NCBI RefSeq assembly: GCF_044466355.1 | Contig: NZ_JBITMQ010000004.1 | Location: forward strand, 310,001 to 374,000 | DNA: 64,000 nt | Origin: Actinophytocola sp044466355 | GTDB taxonomy: Bacteria > Actinomycetota > Actinomycetes > Mycobacteriales > Pseudonocardiaceae | Direction: 5' to 3' | Shown: positions 15,895 through 24,701 of the stretch, piece by piece | How positions within the stretch are numbered: the stretch's first letter is position 1 | Layout of the letters: each line of letters opens with the position of its first letter | Made by a program: the position numbers and the translations under genes | The notes under the pieces: generated by a model | Told to the model about the DNA's origin: nothing | Databases searched by the model: none | What the model saw: only the letters and a program-made list of their open reading frames with translations

Positions 15895-16989
15895 TTACGC
15901 GGTCGGCCGGAACAGGTCCACGACATTCGCGCGGGAACGCAACACGAGGCCGGTGCGCAGTGCGCCCGCCGCCTCCGAAAGGGCTTCCCGGAAACGCGTG
16001 CCGAGGTTCACGAAACTGACGAAACCGTGGATGAGGTCGTCGTGCTGCCGTTTCACGACCGGCACGCCCGCCTCGCGCAACCGGTCGGCGAACGCGTTGC
16101 CCTCGTCGCGCAGCGGGTCGAACCCGGCGGTCGCCACGTACGCGGGCGGCAGCCCCCGCAGGTCGTCGGCGAGCAGCACCGACAGCCGCGGGTCGGCCCG
16201 CATCTCGACGTCCGGGCAGTAGTGGTCGAGGAACCACGTCACGTCGTCGTCGCTGAGGAAGAAGCCGTCGGCGAACAGGTCCCGCGACCGGCGCCGCGTC
16301 GTTCCGTCGGTGGCGGGGTAGAAGAGCAGCTGGAAGACCGGCCGCGGGCCGTTGCCCAGCGTCTGCAGGCAGACGGACACGGCCAGGTTGGCCCCCGCGC
16401 TGTCCCCGCCGACCGCGATCGCCGACGGGTCCGCCCCCAGCGCGTCCGCGTTGCGCGCGGCGTACCGGAACGCGGTGAGCGCGTCCTCCACCGCGGCCGG
16501 GAAGTGGTGCTCCGGCGCGAGCCGGTACTCCACCGACAGCACCCTGACCTGCGCGTTGCGCGCCAGGTACCGGCAGGTCGGGTCGTGGGTCTCGATGCTG
16601 CCGATGACCCAGCCGCCGCCGTGGAAGTACACGAGCAGCGGCGAGCCCGGCGCGAGGTTCACCGGCTCGTACAGCCGGGCGCGCACGGCCACGCCGGTGT
16701 CCGACGGGATGTCGACGTCGCGGGTCCGCACCCCGGTGACACCGGGGCCGACCAGCCCACGCCGCAGCTCGAGCCGCGCACGCGCCGACGCGGCGTCGCC
16801 GCCCGCGAGGTTGGTGTCGGTGAGCGCCAGCATCCGCAGCAGCAGCTGGGCGTCGAGCGCCAGCTCGAGCCCGTCCCGCCTGATCGGCGGCCCGGCGAGC
16901 ACCCGCCGCAACGGTCGCGGCAGCGCGAACACGGCATGCAGTGCCGCACCTTGAACGGGCAGCGGCACCCTGTCCATCACACTCGGCAT
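15895..16989 (-). CDS. HSL-family alpha/beta hydrolase (esterase/lipase)
   Basis: 364 residues. Oxyanion-hole motif HGGGW at 123-127, nucleophile S197 in GDSAG (195-199), and near the C-terminus DPLRDEG and DLIHGF supplying the acid and histidine. This is the hormone-sensitive-lipase family, which hydrolyses short to medium acyl esters. The N-terminal 80 residues form a cap. Its neighbours give no pathway clue. Confidence 0.87.
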   Translation of the reverse strand: MPSVMDRVPLPVQGAALHAVFALPRPLRRVLAGPPIRRDGLELALDAQLLLRMLALTDTNLAGGDAASARARLELRRGLVGPGVTGVRTRDVDIPSDTGVAVRARLYEPVNLAPGSPLLVYFHGGGWVIGSIETHDPTCRYLARNAQVRVLSVEYRLAPEHHFPAAVEDALTAFRYAARNADALGADPSAIAVGGDSAGANLAVSVCLQTLGNGPRPVFQLLFYPATDGTTRRRSRDLFADGFFLSDDDVTWFLDHYCPDVEMRADPRLSVLLADDLRGLPPAYVATAGFDPLRDEGNAFADRLREAGVPVVKRQHDDLIHGFVSFVNLGTRFREALSEAAGALRTGLVLRSRANVVDLFRPTA

Positions 16990-17170
16990 GTTCGCCTCCC
17001 CGGGCGGCTATGCGGTGGAGGCTAGCCAATGAACGTGTCCATGGTCACCCGACGTGCCGAAAGTCCACTACCACGGGTTTCAGCGAAAGACCAGACCGCC
17101 GATGTAACTACCAGGAGTGGAGCGGAACGTCGCCGGAATGGTGGATGATCGGGGTGACGGAAGGAGAGCG

Positions 17171-17728
17171 GTGACTGTCAGCGTGGTGGGCATCGGTGGG
17201 TCGTTGCGCACGGACTCGCAGTCCGAGCGCGCACTGCGTATCGCGCTCGACGGGGCGGAGCGCGCGGGCGCCAAGACCACCGTCATCACGGGCGCCGAGC
17301 TGGTCCTGCCGTTCTACGACCCGGCCGAGCCCGAGCGCAGCCCGGCCGCGTACCGGCTGGTCGAGGAACTGCGCAACGCCGACGGCGTCGTGCTCGTCTC
17401 GCCCGGCTACCACGGCACCGTGTCCGGCCTGGTCAAGAACGCCCTCGACTACGTGGAGGACCTGCGCGACGACGCCAGGCCGTACCTGGACGGCCGAGCC
17501 GTCGGCTGCGTCGCCGCCGCCCGCGGCTGGCAGGCCGCCGTCACCACGCTCACGTCGCTGCGGTCGATCGTGCACGCGCTGCGTGGCTGGCCGACCCCGC
17601 TCGGCGCCGCCGTGAACTCCGCGCACGTGCTGTTCGGGCCGGACGGCGACTGCTCCGACGAACAGGTCACGGCGACATTGCGCACGATCGGGCGTCAAGT
17701 CGTGGAGTTCGCCACAACACGCGTGTGA
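17171..17728 (+). CDS. NAD(P)H-dependent FMN reductase (flavodoxin-like fold)
   Basis: 185 residues. GIGGSLRTDSQSERALR is the phosphate-binding loop of NADPH-dependent FMN reductases and SPGYHGTVSGLVKNALDYVEDL is their second FMN site. It probably supplies reduced flavin or reduces quinones/azo compounds. GTG 17171 follows GGAAGGAGAGCG; an upstream ATG at 17117 would add residues lacking family similarity. A Dps gene follows 56 bases later, so a redox/iron stress pairing is plausible. Confidence 0.85.
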   Translation: MTVSVVGIGGSLRTDSQSERALRIALDGAERAGAKTTVITGAELVLPFYDPAEPERSPAAYRLVEELRNADGVVLVSPGYHGTVSGLVKNALDYVEDLRDDARPYLDGRAVGCVAAARGWQAAVTTLTSLRSIVHALRGWPTPLGAAVNSAHVLFGPDGDCSDEQVTATLRTIGRQVVEFATTRV

Positions 17729-17784
17729 CCAGGAATCCCTCCGGGTACACCACGGTTTCCACAGGTGTACTGAGGAGGTATGAC

Positions 17785-18276
17785 ATGACCAAGTCCCCGA
17801 TCACGAGCCCGCTCGGTGACGCCGAGAAGGAAGCCACCGGCGCAGTGCTCCAGGCGACGCTCGTCGACCTGATCGACCTCTCGCTCATCGCCAAGCAGGC
17901 GCACTGGAACGTCGTCGGCCCGAACTTCCGCAGCGCGCACCTGCAGCTCGACGAGCTGGTGGCGGCCGCCCGCCAGTACGTCGACGACGTGGCCGAGCGA
18001 GCCAACGCCATCGGCGTCTCGCCGAACGGCAAGGCCAGGACCGTCGTCGAGTCGTCCGGCATCCCGGCCTACCCCGACAACTGGCAGACCGTCGAGGCCA
18101 CCGTCGCCGCGATCGTCGCGATCCTCGGCGAGGTCATCAAGCGGCTGCGCGAGCGCATCGACGCCACCGACAAGACCGACCTGGTCACCCAGGACCTGCT
18201 GATCGAGATCGCCGCCGAACTCGAGAAGCAGCACTGGATGTGGCAGGCCCAGACTGTTCCGCCTCTCCGGAATTAA
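17785..18276 (+). CDS. dps: Dps-family DNA-protecting ferritin-like protein
   Basis: 163 residues, four-helix bundle. The ferroxidase signature is visible: H40 in KQAHWNVVGPNF and H52/D56 in SAHLQLDELV. Dps dodecamers oxidise and store iron with hydrogen peroxide and shield DNA. The C-terminal tail is short, without the long basic tail some Dps proteins use for DNA binding. Strong ribosome-binding site (TGAGGAGGTATGAC) directly before ATG. Confidence 0.9.
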   Translation: MTKSPITSPLGDAEKEATGAVLQATLVDLIDLSLIAKQAHWNVVGPNFRSAHLQLDELVAAARQYVDDVAERANAIGVSPNGKARTVVESSGIPAYPDNWQTVEATVAAIVAILGEVIKRLRERIDATDKTDLVTQDLLIEIAAELEKQHWMWQAQTVPPLRN

Positions 18277-18401
18277 AAGCGTTGGTCCCGACCCAGCGAC
18301 TCCCGCGGACCGCGGGCGGTTAGTGGTTGAGTGCCGTCACGTTCCCCTGAGGTAACTGCTGATCGGACCAAGACCATGCACAAAGATCCAAAGGACAGGC
18401 C

Positions 18402-20243
18402 CTAGTCCATCCCCAGGTGGCGGCGGACGAAGTGGATCTCGATCGCCGTCTGCTTGATCGTCTCCGCGACCACCAGTGAGCCGTGACCCGCGTCGTACCG
18501 GTACACCTCGTACGGGCTGTCCCGGTCCGCCAGCTTCTCGAGGTAGTTCTCGATCTGGCGGATCGGGCAGCGCGGGTCGTTCTCCCCGGCCACCACCAGC
18601 ACGGGCGCCCGCACGTTGTCCACGTACGTGATCGGCGAACACTCGACGTAGCGGTCCCGCACCTCGTCGGGTGACCCGCCGAAGAGCGCCCGGTCGAACG
18701 CCCGCAGCGGCTCCATCTCGTCCTCGTACGCGGCGAGGTAGTCCGCCACCGGCACCCCGGCCACCCCGGCCGCCCACAGCGCGGGCTGCGTCCCCATCGC
18801 CAACAGCGACAGGTACCCGCCCCAGGACGCGCCGTTGACCACGCACTTCGCCGGGTCGGCCAGCCCCTTCGCCACCGCCCACTCGTGCACGGCGGCCACG
18901 TCCGCCAGCTCCGTCAGACCAGGCCTGCCCTCGATGGCGTCCCGCCACTTCGAGCCGTAGCCGGACGAGCCGCGGTAGTTGACGTGCACGACCGCGAACC
19001 CCGCGTCCAGCCACGCGGCCCGGTAGGCGGAGAACCGGTCCTCGTCGTGCGAGTGCGGGCCGCCGTGCAGTGCGAACACCGTCGGAAGCGGCCCGTCCGG
19101 CGCGCTCGCCGGCCGGGAGTACAGGGCGTGCACCTCGCCGCCCTCGCTCGGCACGAACACGTCCATCAGCTCGACCGAGTCCGGCGCGCGGTGGCCGGGC
19201 GGCTCCAGCAGCACGCGCTCGGTGCCGTCCGTGTAGAGCGCGCGCACGACGCCCTGCTTCGCGGCGTTGGACCACGAGTACTCGACGGTGTGGTCCGGCC
19301 GCACGTCCACCGAACCGATCGTGCCCGGCGGGGTGTTCAGCTTGGTCAGCGCACCGGAGACCAGGTCGTAGCGGTAGAGCGCGTTGCGTGCCTCGTGCGT
19401 GTGGACCACGACGACGGCCCTGCCGTCCGGATACCAGTCGCCGGTCAGCTCGCCGGGCAGGTCGATGGCCAGTTCGACCTCGGTGTCCGTCGCGACGTCC
19501 CACACCAGCAGCTCGTCGCGGCCGCGCCGTTCGTGCGCGACCAGGAGCCGCTGGTCGCCCTCGACCGGGCTGAAGCCGATCGCGTCGAGGCCCTTGCCCA
19601 CGCCGTCCCACTTGTCGGCGACCGTCGCGCCGTCGGCGACCGCGAGGACCCGCAGCGCCGGGTGCCGGTTGTCCCCGTGCTCGGAGTGCTCGATGGCGAG
19701 CAGCGTCTCGTCACGGGACAGCGCGGCGACCCCGCCGTCGTGCTCGTCGCGGTACACGATCTCGGCCGGACCGCCGTTCTTCGCGACGAACACGGTGGTG
19801 CCGTCGTCGTCGGACACCCCGACCGCGGTGACGTTCCTGCCGAGCCCGAGACCGGCCGGGTAGCCGGGCACACTGCCGGCCACCGCGGCCCTCGGCTCCT
19901 CGTCGACGGGCCTGCCCGCGAACGACTCGGCCACCCAGCTGCCGAACTCGTCGCCGTCGGAGTCGGAGAACCACCACACCTGCCCGCCGTCCGGGCTGAT
20001 GGCGCCGGTGTGGGTGCCGTTGGGGCGGTCGGTGACCTTGCGGTGCGTGTCGGTCACGCGGTCCCACGCGTAGATCTCGAACACGCCGCTGGCGTTGGAC
20101 ACGTAGATGTTGCGGTCCGGTGCGTCGTAGGCCCAGTTGGGCAGCGACACGCGGGCGGCGGTGAACCGTGCGCGCCAACGGGCCTCGGCGTCGTCGTCGG
20201 CGAACAGTCGGGCGGGAACCTCGGCGGCCGGGTGGTTGCTCAC
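18402..20243 (-). CDS. S9-family prolyl oligopeptidase-like serine peptidase
   Basis: 613 residues. The first 370 residues are beta-propeller-like repeats (for example DGGQVWWFSDSDGDEFGSW), the rest an alpha/beta hydrolase: YRGSSGYGSKWRD, nucleophile serine in VNGASWGGYLS, aspartate in AGENDPRCPIRQ and histidine in YDAGHGSLV. No signal peptide, so cytoplasmic; this family trims oligopeptides and acylated residues. GTG 20243 was chosen as start; further upstream codons read into the promoter region shared with the divergent protease operon. Confidence 0.87.
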   Translation of the reverse strand: MSNHPAAEVPARLFADDDAEARWRARFTAARVSLPNWAYDAPDRNIYVSNASGVFEIYAWDRVTDTHRKVTDRPNGTHTGAISPDGGQVWWFSDSDGDEFGSWVAESFAGRPVDEEPRAAVAGSVPGYPAGLGLGRNVTAVGVSDDDGTTVFVAKNGGPAEIVYRDEHDGGVAALSRDETLLAIEHSEHGDNRHPALRVLAVADGATVADKWDGVGKGLDAIGFSPVEGDQRLLVAHERRGRDELLVWDVATDTEVELAIDLPGELTGDWYPDGRAVVVVHTHEARNALYRYDLVSGALTKLNTPPGTIGSVDVRPDHTVEYSWSNAAKQGVVRALYTDGTERVLLEPPGHRAPDSVELMDVFVPSEGGEVHALYSRPASAPDGPLPTVFALHGGPHSHDEDRFSAYRAAWLDAGFAVVHVNYRGSSGYGSKWRDAIEGRPGLTELADVAAVHEWAVAKGLADPAKCVVNGASWGGYLSLLAMGTQPALWAAGVAGVPVADYLAAYEDEMEPLRAFDRALFGGSPDEVRDRYVECSPITYVDNVRAPVLVVAGENDPRCPIRQIENYLEKLADRDSPYEVYRYDAGHGSLVVAETIKQTAIEIHFVRRHLGMD

Positions 20244-20436
20244 CCCCTGATCCTGCCAAACCCGACCCCGCTTCGGCATCCGACAAGCTGTAGTCACCAC
20301 ATGGTGGGTGAATCGCCGCTCGTGTCCACCGGTATGGAGAAAACCCTTATTGCTCAAGGGAAACAGGTATCCATCGCAGGTCAGCGGGTCTCTAATCATT
20401 GTTGTCCACCCCAAACCCCCGAAGGGGAGGAACCTC

Positions 20437-21588
20437 ATGAGTCCAGACAGACCCCATATCGCCGAGATCGCCTCGGTGCGCACGGCGCTCGCCGAGCGCG
20501 GCAACCCGTGGCAGGCGGCGGAGACCCGGATGAGCAGGTTGCCGGAGGACTGGCGGGTCGCCCGGCTGGGCGTACCCGTGCCGACGGAGGAGGAGATCGC
20601 CGAGCGCGCCGGACAGCCGGAGGCCATGGCGGCGGCAGCGCGGGGCGCCGTCGGCCAGTCCGTCTCCGCGATGGGCGCACCGAGCGCGTCGCTGCCCGCG
20701 GCGTTCGACCTGCGCAACGTCGGTGGCCGCTCCTACGTCACGGGCATCCGTGACCAGGGCGGATGTGGTTCGTGCGTGGCGTTCGGGACGCTCGCGTCGA
20801 TCGAGAGCACGGCGTCGTACACGCGCGGCGCCGCGGGGCTCTCGCTGAACCTGTCCGAGGCGCACCTGTACTTCGTCCACGCGAAGGCACGCGGGTACAC
20901 CTGCGCGTCCGGGTCGTGGCCGGACGACCTGTTCTCCGACTGCGTGACCAAGGGCGTCACGTTCGAGGACTACTTCCCGTACAGCGACGCGGGCACCGGC
21001 ACGGTGAACGCGGACTGGCCGAACCGGTTCGCGAAAGCCGTCGGCCTCACGAACCTGACGGGCAACCCGGCCGCCATCAAGCAGCACATCTACAGCTACG
21101 GCGGCGTGGTCGCGTGCTTCGTCGTCTACAACGACTTCTTCCACTACCGCAGCGGTGTCTACAAGCACACGACCTCGACGGTCGCCGGTGGCCACTGCGT
21201 GGCGCTCATCGGCTGGGACGACGCCGCGGGCTGCTGGATCGGCAAGAACTCGTGGGGCACCGGCTGGGGTGACGGCGGGTACTTCCGCATCGCGTACGGC
21301 GACTCCTACATCGAGGACTACCCGGGCACGCGGCCGACGGTGTTCGGCTGCACGTCGGTGACGCTGCGGGCGTGGCTGCCCGCGCAGCGCACGCTGCGCC
21401 TGTTCGCCACGGCCAACGACGCCAACGGCTGGGCGTACCTCGAGAACTACGGCTGGGCACACCTCAAGGGCGGCGCCCACACCACGACCAACAAGCTGGC
21501 GGAACTGACCCACGCGCGGGGCACGGGTCACCAGGTCAGCCCGTTCATCGACGGCTCGGAACTGAGTTCCGTGCTGGTCGCGGACTGA
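20437..21588 (+). CDS. Papain-family (C1A) cysteine protease with extra C-terminal module
   Basis: 383 residues. The peptidase domain has the complete papain site: Q107 (oxyanion hole) and C113 in DQGGCGSCVAFG, H253 in GGHCVALIGWDD, N271 in GKNSWGTGWGDGGYF. Residues 1-85 form a short helical prodomain-like region without signal peptide or membrane helix, so export is not evident. After the catalytic domain, residues 320-383 form a separate small module (WAYLENYGW ... VLVAD) that recurs in the next gene. ATG 20437 is preceded by GGGGAGGAACCTC. Bacterial C1A enzymes are uncommon, and this one is followed by its likely inhibitor gene. Confidence 0.92.
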   Translation: MSPDRPHIAEIASVRTALAERGNPWQAAETRMSRLPEDWRVARLGVPVPTEEEIAERAGQPEAMAAAARGAVGQSVSAMGAPSASLPAAFDLRNVGGRSYVTGIRDQGGCGSCVAFGTLASIESTASYTRGAAGLSLNLSEAHLYFVHAKARGYTCASGSWPDDLFSDCVTKGVTFEDYFPYSDAGTGTVNADWPNRFAKAVGLTNLTGNPAAIKQHIYSYGGVVACFVVYNDFFHYRSGVYKHTTSTVAGGHCVALIGWDDAAGCWIGKNSWGTGWGDGGYFRIAYGDSYIEDYPGTRPTVFGCTSVTLRAWLPAQRTLRLFATANDANGWAYLENYGWAHLKGGAHTTTNKLAELTHARGTGHQVSPFIDGSELSSVLVAD

Positions 21589-21600
21589 GAGGACCACGAC

Positions 21601-22044
21601 ATGGCAGCACCGGTTGCCCGCAAACCACGCAAGCCGGCCCGCGGCGCCGCCGAGGCGACGCAGGCCCCGCCGACACCGTCCGTGGCTGAACCGGGCCCCG
21701 ACACGCCACCACCCGTGCCGACGTCGATGATGGCGACGGCGGCGGTGATGACCCAGGACATGCTGGCGCCCATGCCCCCGTCGCTCGACGAACAGGGCGT
21801 GGCGATCGGCGACGGTCTCACGGCCGGCTGGGTCTACAACCGCGTGATCTCCCACCTCTGGTCCTACGACGCCGCCACCGGCGTGTGGGTCTGGGTGGAC
21901 GGCATCGGCTGGAAGCGTCTCTCGCCGGTGTCGGAGCACGGGCACAGCCACATGTGCCTGCTCGCGACCCTGGCGACGGACCGCAACCTGCCCGTGGACT
22001 ACCACGAGGACGCCGCGGGCCAGATCGACCAGCTCCTGGTGTGA
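21601..22044 (+). CDS. Partner protein sharing the protease's C-terminal module
   Basis: 147 residues, start 12 bases after the protease stop. Residues 1-65 are a basic then proline/alanine-rich disordered tail; residues 85-147 form a compact module. W96-x-W98-V-D100-G-x-G103-W104 matches protease W332-x-Y334-L-E336-N-x-G339-W340 with identical spacing, and both then continue about 40 residues to a final hydrophobic LLV/VLV. The protein has no protease residues, so it looks like a free copy of the accessory module: a co-receptor, substrate mimic or decoy. Function not known. Its stop overlaps the inhibitor gene. Confidence 0.8.
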   Translation: MAAPVARKPRKPARGAAEATQAPPTPSVAEPGPDTPPPVPTSMMATAAVMTQDMLAPMPPSLDEQGVAIGDGLTAGWVYNRVISHLWSYDAATGVWVWVDGIGWKRLSPVSEHGHSHMCLLATLATDRNLPVDYHEDAAGQIDQLLV

Positions 22045-22304
22045 TCACCGCATCGGTCGGCGGGACGGTGAACCTGGCGTTGCCGGAGAACCCGACCACC
22101 GGCTACCGCTGGCGTTTGACCGGGCCGCTGGAGGTGGTGTCGGACGAGTTCTTCCCGTCCGGCACCACCCCCGGTGCGGCGGGCGAGCGCGTCTTCGTCC
22201 TGCGGGTCGTCCGCGCGGGCAGGCACGAGGTGCTGGCCGAGCTGACCCGGCCGTGGGAGGCGCGGGTGAAGGACGTCCGCACCTTCGTGGTGGAGGCGAG
22301 TTAG
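22041..22304 (+). CDS. Chagasin-family (I42) inhibitor of papain-like cysteine proteases
   Basis: 87 residues from a GTG overlapping the previous stop (GTGA). All three protease-blocking loops of the family are present: NPTTGYRW at 17-24, the Gly-rich loop SGTTPGAAGER at 40-50 and LTRPWEAR at 68-75. Chagasins block the cleft of C1A proteases; the protease two genes upstream is the obvious target. Slightly shorter than usual (about 110) because the first strand is trimmed. No signal peptide, so inhibitor and protease could meet in the cytoplasm. Placement directly downstream suggests self-protection. Confidence 0.9.
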   Translation: MITASVGGTVNLALPENPTTGYRWRLTGPLEVVSDEFFPSGTTPGAAGERVFVLRVVRAGRHEVLAELTRPWEARVKDVRTFVVEAS

Positions 22305-22333
22305 AGATCGGGCTTCGCCGGGTATTCACGGGT

Positions 22334-22873
22334 ATGGGGTATGTCCTGGACCTGCACCGCCCGGTGGCGGGCGACGTCATCGACCTGATCCTGGCCGACC
22401 ACCGCCTGTTCGAGGAGCTGTTGCGCGCGCTGCGCGACGCGTCGTCGGACCGCGACCAGGTCCGCGCCGCACTGGCCGCCGTGCTCGTGGCGCACGCGGA
22501 AGCGGAGGAGAAGTACGTCTACCCGAAGCTGCGCAAGCGCGACGCGGTCGGCGAGGAGGAGGCGGAACACGGCGAGGAGGAACACGCCGAGGGCCACGAG
22601 GCACTGCTCAAGGTGCTGGAGCTGAAGGGAACCGGCACGAAGGCGTTCTCGGACGCCGTCGAGGAGCTGTCGGGCACCATCAACCACCACCTCGCGGAGG
22701 AGGAGCTGACCATCCTCAACCCGGCCCGCGACGAGGTCGGCCCACAGGTGCGGGCGGAGCTGGGCCGCCAGTTCCTGGCGGAACGGCAGCGCCAGATCGA
22801 GGCGGACTGCGGCCACATCGACAACGTGCGGCGCCTGGTCGAGCGAGCGAAGAAGGAAGGACAGCTCGACTAG
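22334..22873 (+). CDS. Hemerythrin HHE-domain protein
   Basis: 179 residues. A four-helix bundle with the di-iron pattern: ADHRLFEELL, VAHAEAEEKYVYPKL, EGHEALLKVLE and INHHLAEEELTIL. Such proteins bind oxygen, NO or store iron. Acidic overall. It follows the chagasin gene by 29 bases and may be read through from that operon, although no functional link is obvious. ATG 22334 was chosen; an upstream frame extends into the inhibitor gene. Confidence 0.85.
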   Translation: MGYVLDLHRPVAGDVIDLILADHRLFEELLRALRDASSDRDQVRAALAAVLVAHAEAEEKYVYPKLRKRDAVGEEEAEHGEEEHAEGHEALLKVLELKGTGTKAFSDAVEELSGTINHHLAEEELTILNPARDEVGPQVRAELGRQFLAERQRQIEADCGHIDNVRRLVERAKKEGQLD

Positions 22874-23164
22874 AGCACACAGAACTCGTTCCCCTCGGGA
22901 TCGAGCACGAGGACGTGGTCGGGCCGCCCTTCCCACTCGTGGATCCGCACGACGGTGGCCCCGGCCCGCTGGAGCCGCTCAGCCGCGGCGACGGCCCTCG
23001 GCCAAGCTGAGGTTCGGGCCCACCCCGTCCGGGTCGTACAGGAAGGCCCCGTCGTCGGCCGGGTCGAGCGGGTACCGCGACTCGTACCCGAGCGCGGTGG
23101 CCCAGAACCCGGCGACGACGGCGGGCACCGCACAGTCGACCGTCACGCTCCAGCGAGTAGCCAT
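22870..23164 (-). pseudogene. VOC/glyoxalase-fold protein with internal deletion and frameshift
   Basis: Starts at ATG 23164 with MATRWSVTVDCAVPAVVAG and continues to VGPNLSLAEGRRRG-stop; the next frame carries AAAERLQRAGATVVRIHEW and VLDPEGNEFCVL to a stop at 22870. VOC proteins of this type normally have a strand (VPEPKxxKNRLHLD) between the two pieces, and it is missing here. A small deletion plus frame change near 22990 would explain this. The stop overlaps that of the hemerythrin gene. A sequencing error cannot fully account for the missing strand. Confidence 0.65.
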
Positions 23165-23235
23165 GCCGGGACGGTATCGCCGGGCACCGACAAAACCGGT
23201 TGGCTCACGAGCGCCGCCCTGCGACCCTCCCGCCA

Positions 23236-23622
23236 GTGGAGACCAGAACACACACCCCGACCACCGGCGTCTATCCGGCGACGGACGACTACGCCCACGC
23301 CATCGAGGTACGGCACCCCAGCCGGTTCCTGTTCGTGGCCGGCACGATGGGCCTCGACACGGACGGTGTCCCCGGCCCTTCGCTGACCGAGCAACTGGAC
23401 CTCATCTGGCGCAACCTGAGGACCATCCTGGCGGCGGCCGACATGACGGTGGACAACATCGTCCGGCTGACGAGCTACCTGCGCGACGCGTCCTACGCCG
23501 AGGAGAACGCCCGCGCCAGAACCGAGGCCCTGGGCGGCAGGCGGATCCCGACGACGGCCATCGTCGCGGAGACGCTCACCGAGGACTGGCTCGTGGAGAT
23601 CGAGATCGTGGCGGCCGCCTGA
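23236..23622 (+). CDS. RidA/YjgF-family enamine/imine deaminase-like protein
   Basis: 128 residues from GTG 23236. Family marks: GTMGLDTDGVPGPSLTEQLDLIWRNL region and the C-terminal RRIPTTAIVAETLTEDWLVEIEIVA. The usual RidA arginine (in the R-x-x-V/CxxxL region) is approximated by KxLT-equivalent TSYLRD. RidA proteins hydrolyse reactive enamines from PLP enzymes; subfamilies differ in substrate and this one is not assignable. A second RidA lies at 32623. Confidence 0.75.
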   Translation: METRTHTPTTGVYPATDDYAHAIEVRHPSRFLFVAGTMGLDTDGVPGPSLTEQLDLIWRNLRTILAAADMTVDNIVRLTSYLRDASYAEENARARTEALGGRRIPTTAIVAETLTEDWLVEIEIVAAA

Positions 23623-23631
23623 GCGGGTCCG

Positions 23632-24465
23632 TCAGCACCGCACGAGCAGCCCCGTCAACGCCGCGCAGGACCGGCGAGCACTGTCGTTACCACCATCGGG
23701 ATCGGACGGCGACGAGGAAACCCGGCTCACGGAGGTCGAGAAGGACCCGAGCGTCAACAACCCGGCGTTGACGGAGAAGGACGCGGTCGCGGTGGCGCCG
23801 GCGGGCAGCGAAGCGATGTCACACACCACGTTCCGGCCGCTGTCCCGGGTGCAGCCGTTCCCGCCTGTCCAGGAGAACCCGTACGCGTAGGTCCCGGCGA
23901 TCCGGATGCCCGAAGCGTCCGCGGGCCCGTTGTTCGTCACGGAAACGACGTAGGTGACGCGGGAGGTGAGAATTCCCTTGGGCGAGGCGTCGAGCGAAAC
24001 GGCGATGTCGGCGACCCCTCCGACGGAAATCACCGGCCCGGTCCCCGCGGCGAACGAGTAGTTCCCGCCGACGAACTGGTGCTCGAGCGGGAAGTCGCCC
24101 AGCGGCGCGGTCTCCCGGACGCGGAACGTGAATTCGACGGTGGCCCCGGCGCCGGGCGCGAGATCCCCGACGACTCCGCGGTAGCTGGTGGGCGAGTACT
24201 CGTAACACGGTGCGCCCGCACAGGAAACCAACTCGAACAACGAGGTGATCGGCGTGACGTCGCCGGTCCGCAACTGCGCGTTGGCCGCGGTGACCGTGAA
24301 GTCCCGCGGGTTGAACAACTCCACGGCGACCGTGAACGTGGAGCCGGGCGCGACCTGTGTGGCGCTCGCCGTGGCGGCACTGGGATCAGGAGGAGCGGCG
24401 ACAGCCACGCCGGGCACCACAAGCCCGGCGAGCACAACGAGAACCGCGACAAGCCCTCTGCGCAT
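23632..24465 (-). CDS. Secreted protein with DUF11-like repeat domain
   Basis: 277 residues. Signal peptide MRRGLVAVLVVLAGLVVPGVAVAA with likely cleavage before PPDPS. Two Ig-like beta domains follow; the second has VTYVVSVTNNGPADASGIRI, the conserved-repeat pattern of surface proteins. Paired cysteines (CAGAPC, NGC..VVC, SC..RC) suggest disulfides. Probably an extracellular structural or adhesive protein. ATG 24465 begins the signal peptide; a longer frame upstream adds an unlikely leader. Confidence 0.75.
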   Translation of the reverse strand: MRRGLVAVLVVLAGLVVPGVAVAAPPDPSAATASATQVAPGSTFTVAVELFNPRDFTVTAANAQLRTGDVTPITSLFELVSCAGAPCYEYSPTSYRGVVGDLAPGAGATVEFTFRVRETAPLGDFPLEHQFVGGNYSFAAGTGPVISVGGVADIAVSLDASPKGILTSRVTYVVSVTNNGPADASGIRIAGTYAYGFSWTGGNGCTRDSGRNVVCDIASLPAGATATASFSVNAGLLTLGSFSTSVSRVSSSPSDPDGGNDSARRSCAALTGLLVRC

Positions 24466-24580
24466 ACCCGATCCATTCCTCAAGGGACACCACAGCGAGC
24501 GTCGCGGCGCCACGCACCCCTGTTACGAGAAATGCCGCCGACCACCCGGAAGGCGCAATGAGGCCTTGACCAGAGACGCA

Positions 24581-24627
24581 TCAGGCCCTGTCCATGCACC
24601 GTGGACACAGCCTGACCGCCGTTGGGG
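24581..24627. repeat. Degenerate duplicate of the tRNA-Pro terminator region (left boundary of possible element)
   Basis: TCAGGCCCTGTCCA (24581-24594) and TGGACACAGCCTGA (24602-24615) form an imperfect hairpin followed by CCGCCGTTGGGGT. The same order, TCAGGCCCTGTCC-hairpin-CCACCGTCGGGGT, occurs at 25215-25262 where it runs into the tRNA-Pro 3' end. The copies bracket about 590 bp of lower-GC DNA. Confidence 0.6.
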
Positions 24628-24701
24628 TAGTCGACACGCCTGACCCAACTAACGCCACGTTGACGAGTTGGTGGTACCTCGCTCCTTGGACGAGGGGAGT
24701 T

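Noticed and set aside
18302..18316. CCCGCGG-A-CCGCGGG after dps as a terminator
   Set aside because: A one-base loop cannot form a hairpin of this size; kept only as a palindrome without assigned role.
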